Counted from the first letter of the stretch, positions 44,143 through 52,796 are shown. The stretch: DNA of 64,000 bases from Bradyrhizobium sp. ISRA430 (GCF_029909975.1 NZ_CP094516.1:2852001-2916000); one strand, 5' to 3'. The notes: generated by a model from the sequence alone, not told the origin. A program made the numbers and translations.

Positions 44143-44901
44143 CTAAAACAACGACCCCTGCCCGTCATCGGCCGAAGTGGCCGCCACCTTCCGCGCCGCG
44201 CGCTTCGGCTTCGGTGCCTCCGCTTCGATCTCCTCGGCGCTGATCGGCAGCAAGAGCTGCGCGTCGTCATTGGCGACGCGGTTGACGCGGCTGGAGACCG
44301 GGTGCCAGGCGAACTCGCCGATGCGCGGGGCGGCCATCAGCGGCAGCACGGCGTCGACCTCGTCGCCGCGACAATCGAGCCAGCGCTCGAAGTCACGCGG
44401 GCCGATGGTCACGGGCACGCGGTCGTGCAGCATGGCGAGATCTTCGCCCGCCGCCGACGTGACGATAGCGACTGTGTCGAGCTCCTCGCCATTAGGCCCG
44501 ACCCAGGTCTCGAACACCGCGGCAAAGCCGAGTGGCTCGCCATTGGCGCGGTGGATGAAGAAGGGCTGCTTGCGGCCGTCGACTGCCTTCCACTCGTAAT
44601 AGCCGTCGGCCGGGATCAGGCCGCGCCGCCTGCGAATTGCGTTCTTGAAGGCGGGCCTTTCCAGCACCGTCTCCGAGCGCGCGTTGATCAGAAGCGTAAA
44701 TCCACGGGGCTCCTTGACCCAGCTTGGCAACAGGCCCCAACGCATCAGGCGGAAGTGCCGCGCTCCGTTCTCGACCAGCACCACGGGGATCGGTTGTGTC
44801 GGCGCGACATTGTACCGGGGCGGGAAATTCGGCTGCTCGATATAGCCGAAGAGTTGCCGCAAAGCCGCGGGGGCCGAAGTTATGACGAAACGTCCGCACA
44901 T
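44143..44901 (-). CDS. SOS-response-associated peptidase, SRAP/YedK family
   Basis: 252 residues. The catalytic Cys2 in MCGRFVIT, the Asn of RYNVAPTQPIPVV, the Glu of IPADGYYEWK and the His of AMLHDRVPVTI are all present. YedK/HMCES proteins form a covalent thiazolidine link with abasic sites in single-stranded DNA and shield them during replication. The C-terminal tail (KPKRAARKVAATSADDGQGS) is extended and basic. Single-gene unit, divergent from the gene at 44965. Confidence 0.92.
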   Translation of the reverse strand: MCGRFVITSAPAALRQLFGYIEQPNFPPRYNVAPTQPIPVVLVENGARHFRLMRWGLLPSWVKEPRGFTLLINARSETVLERPAFKNAIRRRRGLIPADGYYEWKAVDGRKQPFFIHRANGEPLGFAAVFETWVGPNGEELDTVAIVTSAAGEDLAMLHDRVPVTIGPRDFERWLDCRGDEVDAVLPLMAAPRIGEFAWHPVSSRVNRVANDDAQLLLPISAEEIEAEAPKPKRAARKVAATSADDGQGSLF

Positions 44902-44964
44902 CCTTGGAGGCCTATGTAAGATCCGTTCAGTACCTTTTAACCCCGAACGTTAACACTGCGGCCG

Positions 44965-45465
44965 ATGAGCTCAACGGTCTCAGAACCCGCCCGGACGCAT
45001 GCACAGACGGGCCCCGAGGCTGCGGCCTGGGCCGAGCGCCTGCGCGTGGCCAACATCAACCCGCGGACCGGGCTTGCCACAGACTATCTGAACCATTTCA
45101 ATGAAGCCGTGATGCTGCTCGAAATGGTCCCGGACATGCCGGAATGCGCGGAAGATTTTTTGACCTGGACGCCACTGTCCTATGCCGAGCATTTCACCGC
45201 CTCGAACTTCAAGGCACGCGATCTCGCGATCGAGGCCTATGAGAAGGCCGACCCGTCCGTGCGCGCCCAGTTCGACCACCTTACCGACGCCATGACCGCG
45301 ATCCTGACCGCGGTCGGTACGGCGATGCGTGAGGTGGAGAAGGACACGACGCGCGTTCGCCTCGCCGAGCAGGCCACCCTCTGGGTCAAGCCGCTGATCG
45401 CCGCCTGCGGCGGCATCATCAATGGCGGCGCGGAGGCCGACGTCGACACCATCATGGCGAACTGA
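44965..45465 (+). CDS. Conserved hypothetical protein (166 aa)
   Basis: ATG at 44965. The protein is helical and cytosolic: TDYLNHFNEAVMLLEMVPDM, then LSYAEHFTASNFKARDLAIEAYEKADPSVR and EQATLWVKPLIAACGGIINGG. It occurs widely in Rhizobiales with no function known to me. It is 3 nt upstream of a Nudix gene, so the two are co-transcribed and perhaps coupled. Confidence 0.75.
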   Translation: MSSTVSEPARTHAQTGPEAAAWAERLRVANINPRTGLATDYLNHFNEAVMLLEMVPDMPECAEDFLTWTPLSYAEHFTASNFKARDLAIEAYEKADPSVRAQFDHLTDAMTAILTAVGTAMREVEKDTTRVRLAEQATLWVKPLIAACGGIINGGAEADVDTIMAN

Positions 45466-45468
45466 GCC

Positions 45469-45909
45469 GTGGCCGACCCCGTGCAGCCCACCCATCCCCA
45501 GCTCGCGGTCAGCGCCGCGATCTTCCGCGACGGCAAGGTGCTGCTGGTCCGCCGCGCCCGCTCGCCCGCCAAGGGCTTTTATTCGCTGCCGGGCGGCCGG
45601 GTCGAGTTCGGCGAATCGCTGCACCAGGCGCTGACGCGCGAGGTCGACGAGGAGACCGGGCTCAAGATCGAGATCATCGGCCTTGCTGGCTGGCGCGAGG
45701 TGCTGCCGTCCACGGGCGGGGCCGGCCATTACCTCATCATGTCCTTTGCCGCGCGCTGGATCGCCAGGGAACCGGCTTTGAATGACGAACTCGACGATCA
45801 CCGCTGGCTCGCACCCGATGCCCTCGCCAGCCTCTGCGACCTCAAGCTGACGGGGGGCCTGGAGGAGGTCATCCAGGCAGCACAGCGGCTGATCGGGCCT
45901 CAACGGTAG
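45469..45909 (+). CDS. MutT-like Nudix hydrolase
   Basis: 146 residues from a GTG at 45469. A full Nudix box is present: GGRVEFGESLHQALTREVDEETGL (G-x5-E-x7-R-E-V-x-E-E-x-G-L). The preceding VSAAIFRDGKVLLVRRARSP and FYSLPGGRVEF are typical of MutT/NUDT-type enzymes acting on nucleoside diphosphate derivatives; the substrate is not known. It lies 3 nt after the conserved hypothetical gene. In contrast to the NudK-like protein at 40916, all catalytic acids are intact. Confidence 0.9.
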   Translation: MADPVQPTHPQLAVSAAIFRDGKVLLVRRARSPAKGFYSLPGGRVEFGESLHQALTREVDEETGLKIEIIGLAGWREVLPSTGGAGHYLIMSFAARWIAREPALNDELDDHRWLAPDALASLCDLKLTGGLEEVIQAAQRLIGPQR

Positions 45910-45954
45910 TTCCGTGCCTTGCGTCCACCGTCCGGAGGGGGCATACACCGGCCG

Positions 45955-46332
45955 ATGTCCACGCGATTTCTGGCCATTTTTGCCGTGATTCTTGCCTGCG
46001 CCGCGGGGCCCGCCCGCGCCCAGGACGTGACGGCACCGTTCGACGCCGATTTGCAGCGGCTGGCCGAGATCCTCGGCGGGCTGCATTACCTGCGCGCCAT
46101 CTGCGGGGCCAATGAGGGCAACAAATGGCGCAACGAGATGCAGGCGCTGATCGACGCCGAAACCCCCTCCGGCGAGCGCCGCACCCGCATGATTGCTGGC
46201 TTCAACCGCGGCTATAACGGCTTCCAGCAGACTTACCGGAGCTGCACCCCGGCCGCCACCGTCGCGATCCGCCGCTACATCGAGGAAGGCTCGAAGATCT
46301 CGCGCGACCTCACGGCGCGTTACGCGAATTGA
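45955..46332 (+). CDS. TIGR02301-type periplasmic protein
   Basis: 125 residues from the ATG at 45955. Signal peptide (MSTRFLAIFAVILACAAGPA, cleavage near ARAQ). Mature part: LQRLAEILGGLHYLRAICG, NKWRNEMQALIDAE, TRMIAGFNRGYNGFQQTYRSC and a final helix. Two cysteines (AICG, YRSC) probably form a disulfide. This matches TIGR02301, an uncharacterised Rhizobiales family. Close to the preceding Nudix gene on the same strand. Confidence 0.85.
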   Translation: MSTRFLAIFAVILACAAGPARAQDVTAPFDADLQRLAEILGGLHYLRAICGANEGNKWRNEMQALIDAETPSGERRTRMIAGFNRGYNGFQQTYRSCTPAATVAIRRYIEEGSKISRDLTARYAN

Positions 46333-46362
46333 AGTTGCTGCGGCCGCATCCCGATCCCTCTC

Positions 46363-46474
46363 ACCTCATCCTGAGGAGCGCGGAACGCGCGTCTCGAAGG
46401 ATGCACGCCCGGCTGCCGGCAGCGGGCCTTCATGGTTCGAGACGGCGCGAACGCGTCTCCTCACCATGAGGATC
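46363..46474. repeat. Intergenic palindromic repeat
   Basis: Imperfect inverted arms beginning CCTCATCCTGAGGAGCG and ending TCCTCACCATGAGG, each with internal CCTCA...TGAGG symmetry and GTCTCGAA/TTCGAGAC inside. It occupies most of the 296-bp gap. Confidence 0.7.
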
Positions 46475-46628
46475 GAACGTTCGAAGGCGCAGCGGGGAAC
46501 AACGACATCATCTTTGTCCACCGCCGTTAACCTTTCCTAAAGATGTGGCCTAGGCGGCGTTAATACGCGTGCTACACCTCTCGTGCAGCGCATCGCCGTG
46601 GATCGCGCCTCCAGCCTTGTCGAGTTTC

Positions 46629-46895
46629 ATGAGCCAGCCGATTTCCTACGCCCCCGCCCGCGCGCCGCTGCCCGATCACGAGCAGAAGCAGGCCGCGCTC
46701 AGCTATCTCAACGAGGCCTGGGCCGAGGCGCGCCATGACGGCGTCGACGGCGACTGCCTGGCGCAGGCCAGCCTGTTCGCGGCGTTTGCCGAGCTCGTCG
46801 GCACCTATGGCGAGGACGCAGTGGCGAAGTTCGTCGAGGGCCTGCCCGGCCGCGTCCGCAACGGCGAATTCTCGGTCGGCATCGCACGGCAGTAA
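46629..46895 (+). CDS. Small conserved hypothetical protein (88 aa)
   Basis: ATG at 46629. Sequence SQPISYAPARAPLPDHEQKQ, then ALSYLNEAWAEARHDGVDGDCLAQASLFAAFAELVGTYGEDAVAKF. Helical and cytosolic with one cysteine. It resembles small proteins found across Rhizobiales, but I know no function. The upstream repeat ends about 150 nt before it. Confidence 0.65.
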   Translation: MSQPISYAPARAPLPDHEQKQAALSYLNEAWAEARHDGVDGDCLAQASLFAAFAELVGTYGEDAVAKFVEGLPGRVRNGEFSVGIARQ

Positions 46896-46990
46896 GCCGG
46901 CTCACAGGGAAACGATCTTGCACGGATAAGCAATAGCCTGGACCCGGCCGGGAGGTTTTCCCGATACGGCCGGGGCGCATTCCCTGTCCG

Positions 46991-47311
46991 TCACGGCTCG
47001 ATCTTGAGGATCGCTTTCATGTTCGGATGATAGCGGCAGTAATAGTCGACCTTTCCTGCTTTCTTCAGAACGAATTTCGCCGACTTCTTCGGCGGTAGGT
47101 TCACGTCAAAGTCGCCGTTCTTCGCGGTGGCGGTGTGGGCAAAGACGTCCTTGTTGACCCACTCGATGGTGTCGCCGACCTTCGCGGACACGTCCGCCGG
47201 CGATACCACGAGATTCTCCATCACGATCTGAACGGTCGCGGCCTGCGCCGGAACGACCATCGACAGGAAGACGACCGCGAGCGCGATCGAGGGAAGTCGC
47301 CCCGGCTTCAT
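46991..47311 (-). CDS. Periplasmic type 1 copper protein (cupredoxin, amicyanin/pseudoazurin-like)
   Basis: 106 residues. Signal peptide (SIALAVVFLSMVVPAQA). The cupredoxin fold has all four copper ligands: His59 in DVFAHTATA, and Cys92, His95 and Met98 in YYCRYHPNMKA. The short spacing between Cys and Met is typical of amicyanin. Such blue copper proteins carry electrons in the periplasm. It is 10 nt downstream of a DUF4142 gene in the cluster beginning with an ECF sigma factor. Confidence 0.9.
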   Translation of the reverse strand: MKPGRLPSIALAVVFLSMVVPAQAATVQIVMENLVVSPADVSAKVGDTIEWVNKDVFAHTATAKNGDFDVNLPPKKSAKFVLKKAGKVDYYCRYHPNMKAILKIEP

Positions 47312-47321
47312 CGCACGCCCC

Positions 47322-47843
47322 CTATTTCAGCTCCGCCGCGACATGCTCGGCGTGCTGCTCATGACCCTGGAAGATCTTCAAGCCGGTCTGCAACAGGCCC
47401 TTGAGCTCCGCATTGCTGGCGGCGGGAATGAGCTGGGTCTCCAACGCGCTGTTGACCGCCTTGTGGTAGGCGACCTCGTTCTCGACATAGGCCTTGTCGA
47501 AAGCCGCGCCCTTCAGCTTGCCGAGCTCGGCGAGCTTGTCGCTCGCCTGCTTCGATAGCGTGCGACTGGTGTCGTTCTCTTCAGGCTTCACGTTCAGCTT
47601 CTTGACCAGCGCGAGCGCCTGCTTGTTGACCGCCTCGTGATCGCGCACCATGTCCTGCGCGAACGCCTTCACGTCCTTGCTCTTGGCCTTCTTCAGCGCC
47701 TGCTTTGCGGCGTTGATGTCGATCACGCCAGCGGTGTAGGCGATATGGGCGATCTGCGGATCGGTCGGCTTTGCGCCTTGCGCGAGCGCAGGGCCGGACA
47801 GAAGGGCGATCGTTGCGATCGCCAGGCTCCATCGGACGAACAT
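47322..47843 (-). CDS. DUF4142 periplasmic protein
   Basis: 173 residues from the ATG at 47843 behind AGGAG; a GTG at 47852 is possible. Signal peptide (MFVRWSLAIATIALLSGPA), then the DUF4142 four-helix domain: IAHIAYTAGVIDINAAKQAL, VKAFAQDMVRDHEAVNKQAL, FDKAYVENEVAYHKAVNSALE and FQGHEQHAEHVAAELK. His-rich helix ends could bind metal. It lies between an ECF sigma gene and the cupredoxin gene and has its own copy of the sigma-gene promoter motif (47894-47923). Confidence 0.9.
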   Translation of the reverse strand: MFVRWSLAIATIALLSGPALAQGAKPTDPQIAHIAYTAGVIDINAAKQALKKAKSKDVKAFAQDMVRDHEAVNKQALALVKKLNVKPEENDTSRTLSKQASDKLAELGKLKGAAFDKAYVENEVAYHKAVNSALETQLIPAASNAELKGLLQTGLKIFQGHEQHAEHVAAELK

Positions 47844-47893
47844 GTCTAACACTCCTGTGGTGCCGGCTTTCCCCGGCTCGTTTCTTCACAGGG

Positions 47894-47923
47894 ATTGGAT
47901 GGTCGTGCGCGGCGGAGGTTCCC
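47894..47923 (-). promoter_or_regulatory. ECF-type promoter candidate before the DUF4142-cupredoxin genes
   Basis: Minus strand GGGAACC (47923-47917), 15 nt, CATCCAAT (47901-47894). Identical motif and spacing occur before the sigma gene. Confidence 0.6.
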
Positions 47924-47941
47924 GAAAAATCGACGCCTGAC

Positions 47942-48637
47942 CTAAATACCGAGGCCGAGCCGTCTCAGCACAGCCTGGGTCAGGCGCTCGCAGCGATGAC
48001 CGGCGAACGGAAACGCGTCCATCACCACCGGGCCGATCTTCTTCTCGACGTTCTCGCGCAGCATCGTGCGGGCGCGATGCAACCGCGTCTTCACCGTCTC
48101 CGGCTTGATGCCGAGCAGTTCGGCCGTCTCCTCGACATTCATCCCCTCCATCACGCGGGCAATGAAGACCATGCGGAAGACGTCCGGCAATTCATCGACG
48201 GCGTGCTCGACGACGCGCTGGATCTCACGTTGGGCCATGGACTTTTCCGGATCGGCTGAAGCGGAGGAAAGAGGAAACTGGATGATCTCGGCGTTGAGTG
48301 TCGCCTCCGGGAGCGCGCCCAGTTCCACCTGCGGCTTCCGCCCTCTCGCCCGGCCAAGCGCCTCGTTGATGGCAATGCGCGACAGCCAGGTGGATAGCCC
48401 GGACTCGCCGCGAAAGCCGTCGAGATGCGTAAAGGCCCGGACATAGGTCTCCTGCACCACGTCTTCGGCCTCGCTGTCGCTGCGCAGGATGCCGCGCGCG
48501 AGGCGATAGAGCCTGCGGTTGTTGGCCTGCATGATCGCGCGCAGCGCCGCTTCGTCACGGGCCCGCGCACGGTCGATCAGCTCGGTTTCCGATGTCCTGG
48601 CCTCAGTGGGGAGGCCGGCGGTCGGTTGGGGCTTCAT
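47942..48637 (-). CDS. ECF-type RNA polymerase sigma factor
   Basis: 231 residues. Region 2 (about 25-100): ALRAIMQANNRRLYRLARGIL, DSEAEDVVQETYVRAFTHL, WLSRIAINEALGRARGR. Region 4 (about 145-200): LPDVFRMVFIARVMEGMNVEETAELLGIKPETVKTRLHRARTMLRE. The C-terminus adds about 35 residues (VVMDAFPFAGHRCERL) with His and Cys, possibly metal-sensing. No anti-sigma gene is adjacent. The promoter motif before this gene recurs before the downstream DUF4142 gene, pointing to autoregulation. Confidence 0.9.
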   Translation of the reverse strand: MKPQPTAGLPTEARTSETELIDRARARDEAALRAIMQANNRRLYRLARGILRSDSEAEDVVQETYVRAFTHLDGFRGESGLSTWLSRIAINEALGRARGRKPQVELGALPEATLNAEIIQFPLSSASADPEKSMAQREIQRVVEHAVDELPDVFRMVFIARVMEGMNVEETAELLGIKPETVKTRLHRARTMLRENVEKKIGPVVMDAFPFAGHRCERLTQAVLRRLGLGI

Positions 48638-48658
48638 GCACTCGTCTCCAATTCAGCC

Positions 48659-48688
48659 ATTGGATGCGCGCCTGCCGAAAAGGTTCCC
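48659..48688 (-). promoter_or_regulatory. ECF-type promoter candidate before the sigma gene
   Basis: Minus strand GGGAACC (48688-48682), 15 nt, CATCCAAT (48666-48659), 21 nt before the start at 48637. It matches the motif at 47894-47923 base for base in both boxes. Confidence 0.6.
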
Positions 48689-48753
48689 GGCCATTTTACA
48701 GGAGTGGGGAAAAGGGCCGCAATGTCCGGAGCGGTCAGCCGCAGCCGTCGCCT

Positions 48754-49626
48754 TCAATCCGTTTCAATCGGTAACGCGGGATCCCGCGCCCATTCCCCCA
48801 TTGAACCGTCGTAGAGGGCGAGCTTGTCGTAGCCGAGCTGCGTCAGCAGGAAGAGACCGATGGTGGCGGAGATGCCGCCGCCGCAATAGCAGACCACGGT
48901 CTTGTCGGGCGTGACGCCTTGCGCCGCAAACTTCGCCTCAGCATCGGCCAGCGTGGTCAGTGTCTTGCCGGCAGGATTGACCAGCGTGGCCGCCGGGACG
49001 TTGACGCTGCCGGGAATGCGACCGGGCCGGCCATAGCGGCTCGGCTCCAGTCCGCGATGAAATTGCGGGCCGAGCGCATTGACGATGACGGTCGCGGGAT
49101 CGCCCGTTCGTGCCAGCACCGAAGATTTGTCGACGAAGAAGCCCGCACGCGGCGCGGCCTTGAAGGTCGAGGCTGGGTATCCCCTGGGCGCGCCCGTCTC
49201 GACCGGCCGCCCCTCGGCCTTCCATTTGTCGAAGCCGCCGTCGAGCACACGCGCGTCGACCCCGAGCGAGCGCAACATCCACCAGAACCGCGTCGCCCAC
49301 ATCATGGTGCCGATACTGTAGAGCACGATGGTCTTGGACGCGTCGAGACCGTGCCGGCCGAAGGCGGCCTCGAGCCGCGTGGTCGCCGGCATCATGAAGC
49401 GCAGATGCGTGGACGGGTCGGAGAACTCGCCTTCCAGATCGAGGAAATCGGCGCCCGGAATGTGGCCGGCCGCGAAGGTCTTGTCGCCGGGCACGACGAG
49501 ATAGGGATCGTTGCTACCTTCTGGTGCGGGCTCGAGATAAGTCGTGCAATCGTAGATGCGCAAGTCGGGCGCACCGAGCATGGCGGCAAGCTGCTCGGTG
49601 GTGATGAGGGATGCCGGCTGGGTCAT
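48754..49626 (-). CDS. sseA: Thiosulfate/3-mercaptopyruvate sulfurtransferase
   Basis: 290 residues with two rhodanese domains. N-terminal, inactive: LRIYDCTTYLEP, AGHIPGADFLDLEGEFSD. C-terminal, active: RIPGSVNVPAATLVNPAG and the catalytic loop VVCYCGGGISATI. The loop CGGGISA differs from the CGSGVTA of E. coli SseA, so sulfur-donor preference is uncertain. It moves sulfur to thiols or cyanide in the cytosol. Length fits the family. Confidence 0.9.
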   Translation of the reverse strand: MTQPASLITTEQLAAMLGAPDLRIYDCTTYLEPAPEGSNDPYLVVPGDKTFAAGHIPGADFLDLEGEFSDPSTHLRFMMPATTRLEAAFGRHGLDASKTIVLYSIGTMMWATRFWWMLRSLGVDARVLDGGFDKWKAEGRPVETGAPRGYPASTFKAAPRAGFFVDKSSVLARTGDPATVIVNALGPQFHRGLEPSRYGRPGRIPGSVNVPAATLVNPAGKTLTTLADAEAKFAAQGVTPDKTVVCYCGGGISATIGLFLLTQLGYDKLALYDGSMGEWARDPALPIETD

Positions 49627-49648
49627 TCTCGCCTCACATTGCAGAGCC

Positions 49649-49726
49649 GTAGCCCGGGTGAGCGTAGCGAAACCCGGGACCGGCCAAAAGCAAAATCCCG
49701 CATGTCGCTACGCTCATGCGGGCTAC
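49649..49726. repeat. Intergenic palindromic repeat
   Basis: Arms GTAGCCCGGGTGAGCGTAGC (49649-) and TCGCTACGCTCATGCGGGCTAC (ending 49726) pair over 22 bp with two mismatches. Confidence 0.8.
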
Positions 49727-49730
49727 GCGC

Positions 49731-49845
49731 TCTGTCATTGCCCGCGAAGGCGAGCAATCCAGTATTGCAGAGGCCGCAGCCGTATCAACCAACTATCGCC
49801 GCGGAGTACTGGATGCCCCGGTCAAGCCGGGGCATGACAGCAGAG
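49731..49845. repeat. Intergenic palindromic repeat adjoining the previous one
   Basis: Starts TCTGTCATTGCCCGCG and ends GGGGCATGACAGCAGAG, with an internal hairpin GCCCCGG-TCAAG-CCGGGGC. A second repeat family next to the element at 49649. Confidence 0.75.
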
Positions 49846-49854
49846 CAAGAAGCC

Positions 49855-51189
49855 CTACGCCTTCAGCGTCTCCAGAAACCGCACCGCCTCGCCTTGCGAC
49901 GGCGTGACGAGCTCGCCCTGCCACATCACGCGGCGGCCGCGGATGAAGGTGCCGACGGGCCAACCCGTAACGCGCATGCCGTCATAGGGGGTCCAGCCGG
50001 CGCGCGAGGCGACCCATTTGTTGGTGATGGTCTCGCTGCGCTTGAGATCCACGATGGTGAAATCGGCATCACAGCCTGCGGCGATCCGGCCCTTGCACGC
50101 CATATTGTAGAGACGCGCCGGGCCGGCGCTGGTGAGATCGACGAAGCGCGCCAGCGAGAGCCGGCCCGCATTGACGTGATCGAGCATCACCGGCACGAGC
50201 GTCTGCACGCCGGTCATGCCGGAGGGCGAGGCGGGATAAGTCTTCGCCTTCTCCTCCAGCGTATGCGGGGCGTGATCGGAGCCGAGCACGTCGATGATGC
50301 CCTGCTCGATGCCGCGCCAGATGCCGGCGCGGTGATCGGCCGAGCGCACCGGCGGGTTCATCTGCGCCAGCGTGCCGAGCCGCTCGTAGCATTCGGGCGC
50401 GGCCAGCGTGAGATGATGCGGCGTCGCCTCGCAGGAGGCGACGTCCTTGTGATCGCGCAAAAACTCGATCTCTTCCTTGGTCGAGATGTGCAGCACGTGG
50501 ATGCGCTTGCCGCTCTCGTGCGCGAGGTTCACCAAGCGCTGCGTCGCCATCAGTGCCGCGGTCTCGTCGCGCCAGACCGGGTGCGAGCGCGCATCGCCCT
50601 CGATGCGCAGCGACTTGCGATCGTTCAGGCGATATTCGTCCTCGGCATGGAAGGCGGCGCGACGGCGGATCACCTGGAAGATACGGCGCAGGCTTTCGTC
50701 ATCCTCCACCAGCAGCGCGCCGGTGGAGGAGCCGATGAACACCTTGACGCCCGCGCAGCCCGGTGCGCGTTCGAGCACCGGGAGGTCCTGCACGTTCTCG
50801 CGGGTGCCGCCGATGAAGAAGGCAAAATCGCAATGCATGCGGTGATGGGCGCGCTTCACCTTGTCGGTGAAATCGGCCTCCGTCACCGTCAGCGGCGAGG
50901 TGTTCGGCATCTCGAACACGGCGGTCACGCCGCCCATCACGGCGCTGCGCGAGCCGGTCTCGAGGTCTTCCTTCTGCGTCAACCCGGGCTCGCGGAAATG
51001 CACCTGCGTGTCCATCACGCCGGGAAGGATGTGCAGGCCCTTGCAGTCGATCACCTCGGCGGCGCTGCCTTGCGGCAGCGCGCCGATCTCGGCAATGCGG
51101 CCACCCGCGATGCCGATGTCGCGCAGTCCCTCGCCGTCCTGGTTGACGACGGTGCCGCCCCTAAGGATCACGTCGAAGCGCTGGGTCAT
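49855..51189 (-). CDS. pyrC: Dihydroorotase (class I)
   Basis: 444 residues from the ATG at 51189, preceded by GAGGG. Metal-binding VMDTQVHFREPGLTQKEDL, the carbamylated-lysine region CAGVKVFIGSSTGALL, HVLHISTKEEIEFL, and SDHAPHTLEEKAKTYP with the catalytic Asp are intact. It converts carbamoyl aspartate to dihydroorotate in pyrimidine synthesis. The sequence is of the long allantoinase-like type, so another cyclic amidohydrolase activity cannot be excluded. No other pyr gene is adjacent. It is divergent from ygfZ. Confidence 0.88.
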   Translation of the reverse strand: MTQRFDVILRGGTVVNQDGEGLRDIGIAGGRIAEIGALPQGSAAEVIDCKGLHILPGVMDTQVHFREPGLTQKEDLETGSRSAVMGGVTAVFEMPNTSPLTVTEADFTDKVKRAHHRMHCDFAFFIGGTRENVQDLPVLERAPGCAGVKVFIGSSTGALLVEDDESLRRIFQVIRRRAAFHAEDEYRLNDRKSLRIEGDARSHPVWRDETAALMATQRLVNLAHESGKRIHVLHISTKEEIEFLRDHKDVASCEATPHHLTLAAPECYERLGTLAQMNPPVRSADHRAGIWRGIEQGIIDVLGSDHAPHTLEEKAKTYPASPSGMTGVQTLVPVMLDHVNAGRLSLARFVDLTSAGPARLYNMACKGRIAAGCDADFTIVDLKRSETITNKWVASRAGWTPYDGMRVTGWPVGTFIRGRRVMWQGELVTPSQGEAVRFLETLKA

Positions 51190-51291
51190 GACTGAAGGCC
51201 CTCTCTCATCCCCAAGCGCAGGGCTCGAGGTCTTGTCGTTTACGCGTTGCGGGCTTACGTTCCGGAGCAACATGTCGCAAGAGATTTTCAC

Positions 51292-52173
51292 ATGAAAGCA
51301 GCGTTTCTTCCCGACCGGGGCGTGGTCAAGGTCGCGGGCGAGGATGCGCGCAACTTCCTCAACGGCCTCATCACCACCGACATCGACAGGCTCAAGCCCG
51401 GCCTCGGCCGATTCGGGGCGCTGCTCACGCCGCAGGGCAAGATCATCGTCGATTTCCTGATCACGGAGGTGCCGTCCGGCCATGGCGGCGGGTTCCTGAT
51501 CGACTGCCCGAAGGCGCTGGCCGAAACCCTTGCCACCAAGCTGAAGTTCTACAAGCTGCGCGCCAAGGTGACGGTGGAAGATCTGTCCGCCGATCTCGGC
51601 GTGCTCACGGCCTGGGACGGCCCGCTTGCGGCCCAGCCGGACCTCAGCTTCGCCGATCCGCGCGACGAAGCACTCGGCTACCGCATCCTGATTCCGGAAC
51701 AGCTCAAGCAAAAGCTTGCCGAGCTCATCGGCGCCGAGCCGGTCGATGCGTCCGAATATGACGCGCACCGCATTGCGCTCGGCGTGCCGCGCGGCGGGCT
51801 CGACTTCATGTACAGCGATGCGTTCCCGCACGAGACCAACATGGATCGCCTCGCCGGCGTCGATTTCGACAAGGGCTGCTATGTCGGCCAGGAGGTCGTC
51901 TCGCGAATGCAGCATCGCGGCACCGCGCGCACCCGCAGCGTCAAGGTGCTGCTCGACGGCCCCTCGCCCGAGGCCGGCGCGGCCATCCTTGCCGGCGACA
52001 AACAGGTCGGCACGATCGGCTCGAGCGCCGATGGCAAGGGCATCGCGCTGGTGCGCATCGATCGTGTCGCCGACGCGCTCGATGCGGGCCAGACGCTCAC
52101 CGCCGGTGGGCTCGCGTTGAAGCTCGCGGAGCCTGAGGTCGTTCGCATCCCAGCCAAGCAGCCTGTCACATGA
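51292..52173 (+). CDS. ygfZ: YgfZ/GcvT-like folate-dependent Fe-S repair protein
   Basis: 293 residues from the ATG at 51292. Family signature KGCYVGQEVVSRMQHRG, with the conserved cysteine that gives the family its function in Fe-S cluster repair, is present, as are LNGLITTDI and GLLTPQGKIIVDFLI-like blocks. The fold resembles aminomethyltransferase GcvT. Its last bases overlap the start of tag (ATGA), and tag in turn overlaps the HD gene, forming a three-gene operon. Confidence 0.92.
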   Translation: MKAAFLPDRGVVKVAGEDARNFLNGLITTDIDRLKPGLGRFGALLTPQGKIIVDFLITEVPSGHGGGFLIDCPKALAETLATKLKFYKLRAKVTVEDLSADLGVLTAWDGPLAAQPDLSFADPRDEALGYRILIPEQLKQKLAELIGAEPVDASEYDAHRIALGVPRGGLDFMYSDAFPHETNMDRLAGVDFDKGCYVGQEVVSRMQHRGTARTRSVKVLLDGPSPEAGAAILAGDKQVGTIGSSADGKGIALVRIDRVADALDAGQTLTAGGLALKLAEPEVVRIPAKQPVT

Positions 52174-52796
52174 GCCGCACCCCTCGCTTGCATCCCGACG
52201 GCCTGACGCGCTGTCCCTGGCCCGGCGAAGATCCGCTTTACATCACCTATCACGACACCGAATGGGGCGTGCCGGAATATGACGACCGCGCGCTCTACGA
52301 GAAGCTGATCCTCGACGGTTTCCAGGCGGGCCTGTCCTGGATCACGATCCTGCGCAAGCGCGACAATTTCCGCAAAGCATTCGACGATTTCCAGCCGGAG
52401 AAGATCGCGCGCTACAACGCGAAGAAGGTCCATGCGCTGATGAACGATGTCGGCATCGTTCGCAACCGCGCCAAGATCGACGGCACGATCCTGAGCGCAA
52501 AGTCCTATCTGGAAATCATGGAGAAGGGCCCGGGCTTCTCGAAGCTGCTATGGGACTTCCTCGACGGCCGGCCCAAGGTCAACCATTTCAAGACCACCGC
52601 GAGCGTTCCGGCCTCGACGCCGCTGTCGGTGCAGATCTCCAAGGAGCTGTCCTCGCGCGGCTTCAAGTTCGTTGGCCCGACCATCGTCTATGCCTTCATG
52701 CAGGCGACCGGCATGGTCAACGACCATCTCGTCGATTGCCACTGTCACGCGACCTGCGGCAAGACGCAGCGCAAGCCGCGCCTCAAGGCCAGATGA
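52170..52796 (+). CDS. tag: DNA-3-methyladenine glycosylase I
   Basis: 208 residues. Removes 3-methyladenine from DNA. Zinc ligands: Cys in TRCPWPGED, His in ITYHDTEWGVP, and His/Cys in DCHCHATCGK. The catalytic core YEKLILDGFQAGLSWITIL and KFVGPTIVYAFMQATGMVNDH is complete. The start overlaps the ygfZ stop (ATGA) and the stop overlaps the next start (ATGA), so it is translationally coupled on both sides. Confidence 0.95.
   Translation: MSRTPRLHPDGLTRCPWPGEDPLYITYHDTEWGVPEYDDRALYEKLILDGFQAGLSWITILRKRDNFRKAFDDFQPEKIARYNAKKVHALMNDVGIVRNRAKIDGTILSAKSYLEIMEKGPGFSKLLWDFLDGRPKVNHFKTTASVPASTPLSVQISKELSSRGFKFVGPTIVYAFMQATGMVNDHLVDCHCHATCGKTQRKPRLKAR

Noticed and set aside
48919..51195. Long plus-strand frame across sulfurtransferase and dihydroorotase
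   Set aside because: It runs antisense through two clear genes and their intergenic repeats; its composition is that of a shadow frame.
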